A stretch of 64,000 nt of DNA from Syngnathus acus (taxonomy: Eukaryota; Chordata; Actinopteri; Syngnathiformes; Syngnathidae), in NCBI RefSeq assembly GCF_901709675.1, contig NC_051104.1:5999501-6063500 (forward strand), written 5' to 3'. The notes under the pieces are model-generated. The model did not search any database and was not told the origin of the DNA. It saw only the letters and a list, made by a program, of their open reading frames with translations. Below, piece after piece: positions 31,032 to 42,539 of this stretch; position 1 is the stretch's first letter, and each line of letters starts with the position of its first letter. The position numbers and the translations under genes are program-made.

Positions 31032-34000
31032 TGTCAGTGCTTAAAAGGCACCACTGGAACCACGGCTGCATCATTCAACGTAGAACCGAAATGCAACTGC
31101 TGGTGCAGAACGGAGCTGCCCTGCGGTTACCATCTAGTTAGGTCTGGTGCTTCGTCACACGTGAGGAACTGTTACACAAACCGGCTAAAAAGGAAAACTT
31201 TTAGGGCCGTATGATGGATGAAATTCATCCCGGGCCTATCATTGAAACGACATTGACTGGCTGGTTATGTTGGCACACTGCAACATTGGTTTCATGACCA
31301 ATTGTATTGAGAAATGCCCTGAGGCCATCATACCAATGCATCTGAAGTTGCCAATCATGTTGCGCCCTTGAGTCTTTCTCTATTTTGGTTTGGCAGATAT
31401 TAAATGTCCTCTCTCTACTTCAAATTCTGATGCTGCATTCCTTCGCCTTCGTAGCAGTACGAGTAAATCGGCGTGACTTTGATTTTAACTTACCACAGCC
31501 AACTATTCTTCAGAAGAACGAGCCACTCTCATCTATGACTCTTGGAGGAAGGCTATATTTGAAGTAGGTTATGTCCACGAGGTCATCATACATCACCCTT
31601 TGTGCCCTTCTTTGTCCGTCCTTCCTGTACTACATGGCCCTTGACCTCGAGAAAAAAAAAAAAAATCTATCCAGTCACTTGTGAGTGTTTGACCTCAATA
31701 AAATAACACATACACTCCAATCAAATCTTGCAAAATCTGTTTGATCAAGGCAGTTTGCATATTTATTTACTTCAGGGATATGCAAACTTTTTAACCTACT
31801 GCACAGAATATAGTCATGAAAAACACTCTAGTTTATGGTCTATGCCTTCTCCAGCCATTGTTCTCCCCCATGTACAGCATCAGTTGTCCTTGACATAGAT
31901 TCTTCAAGCTCTAATGATGACATTAACCTCATTCAATCAACACATCCTTTTTTTCTAAACTTATAAAAGATGCGCAATCATCAAATCAACTGAACTTGGT
32001 CGATTAAATCTATATTGAGACATTATCCTTTCTGTATTTAAAATAAGTCTTTATTTCTTTTGATGATACATTTGCTGTCATGTTTTTTGTCCGTCAGACC
32101 AAAAGAGCAGTAGATTAGAGAAGCAATTTCATCACAAAGCTAGATAAATCCAACGCAGAATGCGAGTCCAAAGGGTGACCCCCAGTCCTCCTGCATCATT
32201 AACCTAGTTTGTTGTGAGGCCCTGCCACATTGTGAGGTTGTGTTTTTTGGCACGTTGTCTTATCAGTAGTGATGGGCCAACTGATTGCAGCGACACAAGG
32301 GAGAGGACATTTCCACAGCCCATCTATCACAGGGTTAGATAAACAGATGGAGGTCTGTCGGCAGCACGGGTAAGCTGTCCAAGCTTGCCCATTAGAGCAA
32401 CTACATCATTGTAGAAAAGATACATAATTCCTTAAATGACAATAAACATCATACTATAAATCTTGTGTTGAGATCTCGCCAGATTTCCGAAAGGCTGTCT
32501 TGGATGACACGTCAAGTGGCAGATTGGAGAGGTGGTCCCCTTTTCTTCGAGGGAGGACCAGTAGGCGGGTTGTAACTTGAGAGGATCACTTTCACACTCA
32601 GTCTTCGTGCTAAGGTTTATTCGGGGATCCGGCTAGACCTCAATATAACCGTTTTGGCTTCATACAATCAACAAACAGGATGTGACCAAATAATCCAATT
32701 TCTCGTAAAGACACATCCTTAATTTTTTTTTAAAGAACAGCATGCTAAGTATTATGCACGTTATTAAATATAGAGTACATTCTCACAATTGAGGACATGG
32801 ATTCTATCTGAAAACCACGTCAGTTTAAAATCGTACCTTGGGGTGCAATGTGGCACATCACTTTCAAGGTTTGGAGCTCATGTTTTATTTATGTGCCTCT
32901 AAGGCCTGCATTGGCTCTCTGGTTTTCTGCCATTCTGTTTTATAGTGACTGTCTGGTGACCGGCATGTGTCAGCCTGGAATAGAACTTGGTCCAAGTTGT
33001 AAGCTACATCATCAAACGAGTAGATGTTAAGATAGTTATATTGATGAAAAATATTCGGAAAATCCACTTGAGTTTTCTCAATTGTGGTCTAGATTGGCAA
33101 ATCCTTGGGAAGCCACACAGACAGCTGTTTGTCAGACGATGTGGTGAGTCCGGGTTAAATCTACCCGTAGTCCCATCAGCACACACTCTCACGCAAGAAA
33201 ACTATCTCGGTCGACTAATCCCGACAATGATTATGCTAATTAGGCTTTGCACGATTGCAGACCAGTATTGTGCCCTTTGACTGTTTGCCAGATAACGTCA
33301 CAAGTTACTAAATTAGAAGCAGTGATGTGAAAAAAAATAAATCTGGAAGACTTGGTAACAAAGTGTGTGGGCACTAAGAAATGATTCATGATTACTCCCA
33401 GTGACTCACCTTAAGACAGTGTAGGACAAAGAAATAATTTAAAATGGAAAAAAAAAAACTACCACCCAGTGAATTACATTAGATATTCCATTCAACAATT
33501 ATAATAAGTGACTCTTCCTCATCTTCTGAAAGTCATCCAGTCTATTAGGTCTCCATCTTTGACTGCCATGTAAAAAAAAAAAAAAAAAAAAAGCCATATT
33601 CAGCAATGAAAAGGTTAACTTCACCACTTAGCATTCCAGACACCCTCAGTCTCAACCTGCAAGTCCAGCAGTCAGCAGCATCATCCTTGCTCCACAGGAT
33701 GCGAGGACATCAATAAGCCATCTCCAGCCGCATTGAGTTAGCTGGCTAAATTGATCATTGTTATCTTGATGGCCATGTGCCATCGACACTAAAAGGCAAG
33801 ATCCATGTAATGGAAGTGCTTTTCAGATTAGATTGGCTCCAAGTGTCTGTTATGCATCTAGTTGATCAGATATGTGAGACCGACCACTCACCTGATTTTT
33901 TATTTTTTTTTACACAGTGATATATGACGTGTGTGTTTGTTTAGCATCCCGTGCCAAACAAGCATGACAGTAACTAATCGTGGGACAAACGGAAAGTGGC

Positions 34001-34943
34001 AACATAAACGTTTCGTTTGATTAAAACACGCTGACCTAATCTCAGTCACCTAAATCCGTCATAAGATAAAAAAATAAAAAAAATACTTCAATGACAAAGG
34101 TTACTCATCTGTGAAACAACTGATAAGAGACTGTATTTTCCCTGCCTAACAGGAACTTGGCAAGATCAAGCAACACCACCAGTGTATATCTATCTTCAGA
34201 TAACTCACTTTTTTTATGTCGGTCGAGTTTGATTCACCAGACAGATTTTGTGATTAAAGACTTGCCAACTCCAAAGAGCAATGCAGTGGAATACGTTACT
34301 TTCAACTCTATCGCCCCACCGATCTCATTCCTGTTATCTCTTCTGCTTTAACATTCATGTTGGCTCGAGTAACTGCTGGACAATTTTAATATATAATACT
34401 AATACTAAAAGTCTTTTCACGCCCAAAAAGGACACAACTCCACCAAAATATGTGCAACCATGAGCTTTCCCTCAACAGATGCTTTATAGTATATCAAATT
34501 CTGATTCTAAACTTTTCCTGGATTCAAGGGAGCCAATTTAAGACAAATATATGCTGGCAGGATTTTGTAATTGGCAAATATTTAAGCATTGGCATATTGA
34601 TGCTTTTATTTGAAATGTGAGTCACAGATCAGATGGAGAGAGAGCAAGAGATTGCCTGCCATGAGTGTGAGAAGGTTCAAACCCATTACATACCTGAGCA
34701 GAGGGTATTGATCACCCGTCTGGATTGTACTGATAGAAAAATCCTTTTCAAGAGAGCCAAAAGAAAGTGAGATGGACAAAGTGAATTTACAATTTGTTGA
34801 CGAGTGCTTGCACACTGGGGGAGTTGTTGCTCCTAATACGTACCAATATTGCAATGATGTACTTGCTCTTGTCGACACATCAGGCAGTCCATATTGGCGT
34901 ACCCGAATGAAAAAATGAGGGCAGATTAAATCTTGAAAGGTTA

Positions 34944-35165
34944 CCGTATTTTCCGCACTATAAGGCGCACCTAGAAAACCTCCAATTTTCTCAAAAGCCG
35001 CCTTATAATCAGGTGCGCCAATATTGAGCCACTACAGCAGGCGTGTCCAAAGTCCGGCCCACGGGCCAAATGTATATATCTTATATATGGGCAAAGTTTT
35101 AAAATGGGCCATTCATTGAAGGTGCGCCTTATAATCCGGTGCGCCTTATAGTGCGGAAAATACGG
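34944..35165. mobile_element. MITE with inverted ends CCGTATTTTCCGCACTATAAG (copy 2)
   Basis: A cleaner copy of the element at 6043. It is flanked by TA on both sides (34942-34943 and 35166-35167). The terminal inverted repeat extends about 27 bp, CCGTATTTTCCGCACTATAA then GGCGCACC, matched by GGTGCGCC, TTATAGTGCGGAAAATACGG at the other end. The centre has the same GGGCCATTCATTGAAG unit once. A segment GGCGTGTCCAAAGTCCGGCC is present here and shortened in copy 1, so the two copies differ by internal deletion and duplication. Confidence 0.9.
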
Positions 35166-36599
35166 TAGCTTGCATCTCTGATGATATCGTTTGTTAAAAA
35201 ATATCTTCACCAATGTTATTATTTCTTCATTTGAAAGGTTCAACCACATATTTATTTACAGTACTTCAGCCTGGCATGTAGCACACTTAGTTGAACACAC
35301 TAATCCACTTTTAAACACATTCACAAGAATGACACTCCAACCCCAAGCACTACTTCACACCAATAGTGTGTAACCTTGTGTTGTGGTTTATCCATAAAGC
35401 ATTTGCACTACTTAACACAGCTATAAAATGATCTTTATTAGCCTGTGGATATGAATTGTGAGTGCCCTGAAAAATGTTGTGCTGCACCATAAAATGCCAG
35501 AGTACCTTGCAATACCGCAGCCTCATATTAATGCTTCAATTGGTATTTGCCAGCCATCATGACAGTGCACATATGGAGAGGATAACAAGTGAATTATGAG
35601 GACGCTGAAGTCGATATGTGTGTGTGCGTGTGTGTATGTTTATGTTTGCCTGTGTTTGTCAGCAGCTTTGCAAGTCTGTTTCACTCTGGTGATCCCTAAT
35701 GAGAACCAAATGAAGCACTTGGGATGTTGTATGATGGAGTGAGTAACTTGAGCACAGAAACAAAACAATTATAGGAGATGCACACACTAGGAGGACAGTT
35801 CATTTCAATCTTGAGCGACCTTTGCTTTCACCTTCAGCGTGCGTTTACTTTTTTGCACATTATTAGAATTTACCACCTTAGTCGCAAACAAACTGAGAGA
35901 AACGCTGAGTGAAAAAGGTGCTAAATGTGCTAAAGACAGAGAAGTCGAAGTAGCTCGGTTGTAAATAAAGAAGCAAATGGTGAGTGAGAGAATACAACCC
36001 ACTCTTAATCAATCACCACATTGAACTGAAATAAGCCAAAGAGGCAAATAATATTTTGACATAATTACCATTCAGTATGTGATGATTGCCCTCCAGCTGA
36101 CCATCCCCACCACTCTCATCTTCCTGATCTGTTTAATCTCTCCCATTGCTGGACCCTTTACAGCCAGCTATAAACAATAAGCAGAGAGACTCTCTTTGTG
36201 CCTTGCACTGCAGTTGCAGACATCTCCGGGGGTCATCTAATTAATGCCGAGGATTATTGCTGGGTCCCTGGGCCAAGGCTCAGCATAGCCGTAGCTGAAA
36301 TGAGTCATTATGGGAGGTGAACAGGGTGAGCAATCGGTTATGGGTGGACTTGGGGCGGTGTCGTCTCCGAATGTCAAAGCCACAAAGTAATCACTTTGTG
36401 GGAATGGGAATTCACTTGTTTTTGCGCAACTGGTCTTGTGGAAACAACATTGCGTCATCAAGGGATTCATTCTGGAAGACCGAAAGTGCACTAGTACTGG
36501 CGAAAACCGATGTGTTTGTATTCTTGGTTCATTTGGATGCGTAATTCATGGGTGGAGCCTTTAGCTTGGGGTGACAGTAGCTCATTTTGCAAAGGCTTG

Positions 36600-37350
36600 G
36601 CTTGTGGACTGGAGCATCACATATTCTGCGTGGTTGCAGGAAAGAGCCTTTCCAGACAGCAACATAAGCAGAGGCTCAAATGGTGGAGTTCAAGAAAGGA
36701 GCAATGGCATGAGGACTTTAAGGAGGAGCTAAGAAAAGCTCTGGGATGTGTCAGGGAAATTGATGGATGATTAGGTTGAGAGAGCAAAAAGTAAGACTGA
36801 TCGGAAGGTTCTTAGAGAATCCTCTGGACAGATAAAAGGAGATAAAGAGACGAGGTGGTGGAACGAGGATATTCAGCGCAGGGGGAAAAAATAGGTTGGC
36901 AATGAAGAGATGGGCATGTGAGGGAACTAAGACAGGTTTACAATAAGAGGACACATGAGGTTAAATGAGAGGTAGCAATGTGAGTGCTGAATTGTACAAG
37001 AGGTTGGATACAAAGGAAGGACAAAAGGAGGATTTTGGATTGACGAGGCAGAGGTAGCAACGTGTGATCCGTAGCAGGTTTGTTTAAGAGATAGATAAAA
37101 ATAAAAAAGTACCAATAAGAGAGAAACGTGTGTTGCATTGATATCAACTGTGCTTCATGCTTCGAAAGAGCACCATGATCCCTTTTTTTAAAGAATGCTT
37201 GAAAATAGTGGTTAGGTGGAAGCGACAGAAGACTTAAGATGAAGTAGGATTGCCTCAGGGATCCGCTTGTGCCCCTTTGTGTTTGCAAAGTGAGGTTAGA
37301 TTGGCAGATGCGGTCAGCCAAGATGGTTTTTACCATGTTCTCAGACAGCA
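36600..37350 (+). mobile_element. Degenerate RTE-type LINE fragment
   Basis: Plus-strand frames give RTE ORF words in the expected order: QRLKWWSSRKEQWHEDFKEE then LRKALG (about 36666-36745), DKETRWWNEDIQ (about 36842-36877) and ELYKRLDTKEGQKEDFGLTR (about 36990-37050). Near 37220-37340 come nucleotides resembling the GLHQGSALSPFLFA block and the DDI region of the reverse transcriptase. Frameshifts, a stop after the LTRQR word and a large internal deletion between the LDTKEG and HQGSA blocks make it a dead copy. Assignment is from remembered RTE consensus. Minus-strand frames across it are shadows. Confidence 0.85.
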
Positions 37351-40290
37351 AACCTATCTTGTTGTCCTGCTGTAACCGAGGAAGTGAAATTAATTAAATG
37401 TAGATTGACAGATTACTCTCTCAGATTGGATGATTTGTAAAAAGCTGTTCCTCATTCAGTTATACAAATCTGTCATGGAGGACAGATATGCAAAAGGTAA
37501 ACAGCCGTAGCTGCCATGTGCTTGTTAACACACACCACATATGTGAATTTTAGAAATGTAGGTGACAAAAAAACTCGCCGCATAGGTCACGTGACACAGG
37601 AGGGAACCGAGACGGGTCTGAACAAACGAAAGGACAAGAAAACAAGGCACGCCTGGACAAGTGGTGGATGGAGCGAGCTGATTATCGGAGTGACAAGACG
37701 AGGGTGGACACATGAGCAGCAGACACACAAGCCACAAACAGGCTAAGCCAAACTTTAAATTTGAAAAACAATTCTGTTTCATTCATTTAGATTACTGTCG
37801 GCAAGTTTAGGACGTGTGGGTGTTACTTCACAAATTATTACGCAATCTAAAGTGTTGAAATGGCTTGCTTTTTTTTCCACAATGGTATTTTTGGTGTCCC
37901 CTGAAAAATGATGATTTCCCATGTTTACTTGTGGTGTTGTTGTGCCACAAATCTGACTTTATTAGCACCTGACACTTTTATATGAGGTCTCGATAATACA
38001 TATTAGCTGTTGAGCTTCAGATTATCAAAGTAGGAGCTCCTAGGACTGAGACCATTATCCCCGCAATTCCCCACCTAGTCTCCACTGGAAATCTCCACTA
38101 ATCTTCTCATCTATCACTGCAGCGGTATCGGATAAAGCAGAATTGCAAATAACGACACAATCGGTAAGCTAAGAGCAGCCAGATGAGGCAACTCTATTCG
38201 TTATCCATTCAGCGTTGACGAAGTGCAGGTTAGAAGTGCTTAAAATCAATGAACCACGTATAGGATCAGAGAGGCTTTTCAGATTGTGATCTCTGGATAA
38301 AATGTGCTGTGGGTCAATTTATTGATTAAAATACTATACCATTTAGGATTAATGTGTGGGACTATATTTTATTTTTGAATAGCGTTACCTGCATATACAT
38401 TTTATATAGAGCAAGCACACGTATTTGAATATGTACCAAAACAGCCCTGGTGTCGACGATATAAAAAAAAAAATAGCAGGCTACATGAAAGTTTTTATCG
38501 ATATGAAAATGATATTTCTATAACACTCAGAGTTGAGGATAGTCCGCTCGATGCAAGCTTGATAACCCTGTGATGCATAGGGTAAGTCTCTGTACCAATA
38601 GTAACTGTGATTCCGCTTATCTCTCTTTAAACACTTTATGTTGCCAGTGTACAAACACTAATTAGCATTTGTAATGTTAATGTATGTGAGATTTTACAAT
38701 TCAATCAGATGTAGTAATTATGTTAATTCCACAGTGAGCGGGATGATTTTTTTCCAAATTGACATCTTTTTGAGCTTTGTTGATTTTAGTATGACATCAC
38801 ACAAGTCGAGATGCCATTAATTTGATTGTGTCATTTTAATTTACAATTGTCACAATGAATATCAATGTTTTCCAGAAAGATTTTTTTTTTTTGGCACATT
38901 GTTTCACATAACTCCCTCGTAGCTAGCTCGGGATCATTTCCCCATTCACTCAGCCATTTGATGGACTCGCAATCTATCCAGGGCGGTAACCTCTGTCTTT
39001 CACCCGGTCAGCTGGGGATAGCTCCATCTCCCCAATTTTCCCAGCTCGAATGACTGCATATTTGTGTTGAACAGACTGAAACTGAAAAGATAACTTTCTT
39101 TTTATTTTTTTTTTCATGAAACTTATTCTTTTCACTATTATACAACACAGGAATATTCCAAACTTATTTGTGATGCAATGCTTGGCATCAGACAGTCATT
39201 AAGTGCAACGTAAAAAGGATTTGTTTAATTTTCGATATTACAATCTGATCCTTAAATGTGTACAATAATAAATATAGGCTATGAACTTGGTTGGATTGAT
39301 TTGTTTTGTAGCAATCATCATTTTGTTTGGCTGATTTAATGGTCTGTTGCCTCCAGAATATATGGCCGAGAACACATCCTGCTTTTTCTTGTCAAACTGC
39401 TTTTCAATAAGTCTGCAGCAACGTGATTTAATAACACCAAACTTTGCCCATAAGAGACACAGAAAGAAAAAAAGAAAGGAAATATTCATATTGGTTGCCT
39501 GAAGCGAGTTAGCTCAAGGGCTGTGGACCGGTACTGAATTATAAAACCCCGAAAGACACAATTGAAAATGAAACATGGTCTCTATTATGTTGTCTTAGGC
39601 TAATATCTTTTTGCAAAATGAAGTATAAATACTAAATAAAGTATGTCATGCCATGTAAATAAAATACCACATCTATCTTTTACATTCCAGCCCAGGGATA
39701 GTCATTTATTAATTCCAAAACCTTTGCCTCATTACAAAATCTGTGCTCAAAGACTTTTTAAGAAACAGTCATTGTTAAAAAGTGGGCAGACAGACCTCGA
39801 GACAGACACAGAAGAAGAGAGAAAGATTTCAAGGACAATGCTGAACAATTAACTTGTAGTCTTGGCTATCTACCCCATTAGGCTAGAGGGTTTGGGAGCA
39901 TCTATTGATTTTGGATGTCAGCCACTCTCATTTTATGGAAATGACCTTAAATGGCAGGGAAACAAAAACAAATTGAATTTTCTGTACTGTTACTTGTATT
40001 GTGAAATTGATATCGGGCCACGTGTGAAGTGAACAAGTCAGCCTTAACGTGTATGGATGAATAAATCACATGCCCATCTTTTTTTTTTCCTTGGGCCATT
40101 GCAAAGAGAGAGCGAACCGATATTATTTCCGAGAATCTCATCAACGAGGACCCTTTTATCGCTATTATTAGTAAAACTGAATGCACACTTGCATTAAATT
40201 AGAAAATAGAACACCATACAGTGAAATATGTCATCTTATTGTAGCAGGATAATTTGTTTGTCCCATTGTAGAGAAAATGGCATTCTTTCC
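37351..40290. other. Intergenic DNA, no gene seen
   Basis: Apart from the repeat at 38958-39054, I see only AT-rich unique-looking sequence, a short A-rich tract near 38461-38475 and a T run near 38881-38893. Confidence 0.55.
38958..39054 (+). repeat. Decayed common fish interspersed repeat
   Basis: GATGGACTCGCAATCTATCC, AGGGCGGTAACCTCTGTCTT, TCACCCGGTCAGCTGGGGATAGCTCCATCTCCCC follows the order of the abundant fish repeat (atctgtccagggtgtaccccgcctctcgcccg.gtcagctgggataggctccagc). The remembered family is the same as, or close to, that of 3320-3408. Confidence 0.65.
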
Positions 40291-40855
40291 AAACTGAGCA
40301 ATCGAAGCAAAATCGAAGGGACCAAGAACTTGATAGTCAGAGCTTCCGGTTGCCTCTGTGGAAAAATGAAAACCTTCCAGAAGGACAGTCCTCCTCTCTT
40401 TAGCAATCAGGCCTGTGAGGTCGAGTAGCCAGGCAGAAGCAATTCTTTGGTAAAAGCCACGTGGCGCCCTCGTGTTCAAAGGACTCTCAGACCATGACGG
40501 AGAAAATTATCTGGTCTGATGAGAACGCTTGATGTGATGTTTTGACAAGGCACCTGGTCAATACAATCACTACAGTAAAGCGTGATGGTGACAGAATCAT
40601 GCTGTGGGCATGTTTTTCCAGGAACAAAACTGAGAGTTCGGATTGAAAGAGCGATGAATTCAGTAATATAAAGACATCCTGGTTGAAAACCTTTTCCGGA
40701 GGTTTTTTGAGATTAGACTGGGGTGATGGATCATCTTTCATTGGAGTAACTATACACAGGAAAGATCTCAATTGCTTCAGGACAATTCTCAGAATGTCCT
40801 TCAGTTGTGCAAACTTGAATTCTTTCCATTCTGGTGGAAGGTTGAACATGAATAT
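40291..40855 (+). pseudogene. Tc1-like transposase remnant
   Basis: The nucleotide order matches fish Tc1-like transposase genes as recalled: AAACTGAGCAATCG, GTTGCCTCTGTGG, AACCTTCCAGAAGGACA, CAATCAGGCCTGTGAGGTCG, TTCAAAGGACTCTCAGACCATGA, TTATCTGGTCTGATGAGA, TCATGCTGTGGGCATGTTTTTCC, AAGACATCCTGGTTGAAAACC, AGACTGGGGTGATGGATCATCTTTC, then TTCAGGACAATTCTCAGAATGTCCTTCAG. Roughly the middle and C-terminal part of the roughly 1-kb gene is present, with indels and stops that break the frame. Terminal inverted repeats were not found. The minus-strand frames at 40231-40479 and 40487-40849 are antisense shadows of this remnant. Confidence 0.9.
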
Positions 40856-41228
40856 CTAGTATTGCAAAATACAGCCAAGTGTTTATTTACTGTACATGGG
40901 TTCACTGCCACTCATGCGTTATGTGTACCCAAGTCAAGTTGAAATGTTCTGAATGAGTCATAACAAGAGAAAGAAATGAACATATTTGTGATTGAAACAA
41001 ATATTTTAGTCTCGCACAATGTCATCGAATTTGTTAGTATCTGTATTTGTGTGTTTGCAGTAATATTTCCATAGCCTTCTTATCAAAATGGGAAGGTCAA
41101 GCTGGTGACGACGTATTTGCCCGCCTGCAGTCCCTCCTAAGAAATTCCGCACTTTGACTGGCGCTTTGGGGAGCTCTGCCTCTTACTGACCCAATTCTGT
41201 CTCTCCATCTTTCTTTTTCTCCTTTTAG

Positions 41229-41402
41229 CTGTGAGAATATGCAGAGTTCAGATGAATATGCATCATTCAAGACACATCAACAGACAAACAGCTGTGCACA
41301 TGGAATACAATGCAAGAAGACATGAGGTCAACTTTTGTCATTTGAAGCCATCTCACCAAGCAATGAAAAACACAGGCACCCAGTTCACCAAGCTACTCAG
41401 AG
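41229..41402 (+). other. Candidate exon, transcript unknown
   Basis: A long pyrimidine tract (tctgtctctccatctttctttttctccttttag) ends at 41228, and CTCAGAG|gtaaat follows at 41403. The 174-nt segment between is open in one frame (phase 2 bases, 57 codons, 1 base). The peptide (RICRVQMNMHHSRHINRQTA and onward) resembles nothing known to me. It could be a non-coding RNA exon or chance. Confidence 0.25.
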
Positions 41403-42270
41403 GTAAATACTATATTGTCAGATTTGTGAAGGGGCAATGTGATGTGCTCATCATATTTATATTAGTGCTACTGTGCTTCCAAGAAATTAGCAGCAGGCTA
41501 ATTTTTTCATTCATTTTTTTTTTTTGTCATTTTCTGACTAATTTGTTCACAAATATTTCACATTTCTTGGCTATCTTGAGCATATTTATTCAGTTTATTT
41601 TAGGGCTGCACATCAGCATGAGCAAATAACAGTAATTCACAGATTAATTACATTTACATTTGTTTCAATGGGGAAAGTTGCTTTGGGATACGGGTGGGTT
41701 GTGTTACAAGCATGGTGAAAACTCAAAAGACGTCATGTAATATTCTCCCAGTCAAGCATTATCCAAAAGTCTAGCAGTTTGCCTCACATCCCTTCCTCCT
41801 AATTAGCCACAAATACTATTTCAATCAATCTCCCCAAAAAGACAGTCTTCTTAACGATCCCGTTCATAGTCAGTGTCACTGAATCTGATAGCGCTGCCCC
41901 AACAGATGGCCCCAAATAAAACTGCACTTGCAACAACAGAAGGTAAGAAACCCAGATTTCCTCAATAAAGAGTTTCATGTTTTTTTTCTTTCTCTCGACA
42001 GCCTCAGAGGGCCTTCGTGCCTTTCTGTTGCCAGGGTGACACCACCTTCCACAATAAAAACATGAGACATTCTTTTTTTTTCTTCCCCTTTGACAGTCTA
42101 TTGCACTCTCATTTGTCAGGGGAACAATCATAGCACTCTTTTTGTAATTCTCATATATGCACAGATGGCCAAAACTCCTTTAACAATCTTGAAAAATGTC
42201 AAGATCGGGCAGTGACATCATCGTTCAAGTAAACATCTATTCATCAGTGTTCTATATTGTTTGTCCTCAG

Positions 42271-42539
42271 TAAGGTTGTTGACAGGCTGGTCATTAAATG
42301 CGAGATAAACACTCCTACTGAAATGAACAGAACTACTAAATACAAAACAAATATTTTAGGAATGTACCGGTCGTCTCACAGCACTTTGCAAAAGCATTGC
42401 ACTTCAGATCTTTTGGAAAATACCCAAACTCACCCCGAGATAAATAATTTTGCAGTCTGTGGTCAGAGATTTGTCAGAATGATGGAAACCTCACCACAGT
42501 CAACGAAGCGGCATTCAACAGTAAGAGACAAGGCAACCG
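42271..42539 (+). other. Candidate exon, transcript unknown
   Basis: Bounded by tattgtttgtcctcag and GCAACCG|gtaaat, 269 nt, open throughout in one frame. If joined to 41229-41402 the phase does not carry that frame on (a stop follows after about 12 codons), so the two would make a non-coding transcript or belong apart. No recognised domain. Confidence 0.2.

Larger units (their letters stand above)
26666..36599. other. Intergenic DNA upstream of vstm2a
   Basis: No gene was recognised. It contains a foldback element near 27270-27500, an (AT)n run at 27805-27828, a possibly conserved AT-rich patch near 28540-28830, a CpG-richer patch near 30650-31150, and the second MITE copy at 34944-35165. 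The remaining sequence is AT-rich, with mononucleotide A/T runs and a degenerate GT run near 35615-35640. Confidence 0.6.

Noticed and set aside
36751-37351. Minus-strand frames of 62 to 137 codons
   Set aside because: Antisense shadows of the RTE LINE fragment.
40231-40849. Two minus-strand frames of 82 and 120 codons
   Set aside because: They are antisense to the Tc1-like transposase remnant on the plus strand.
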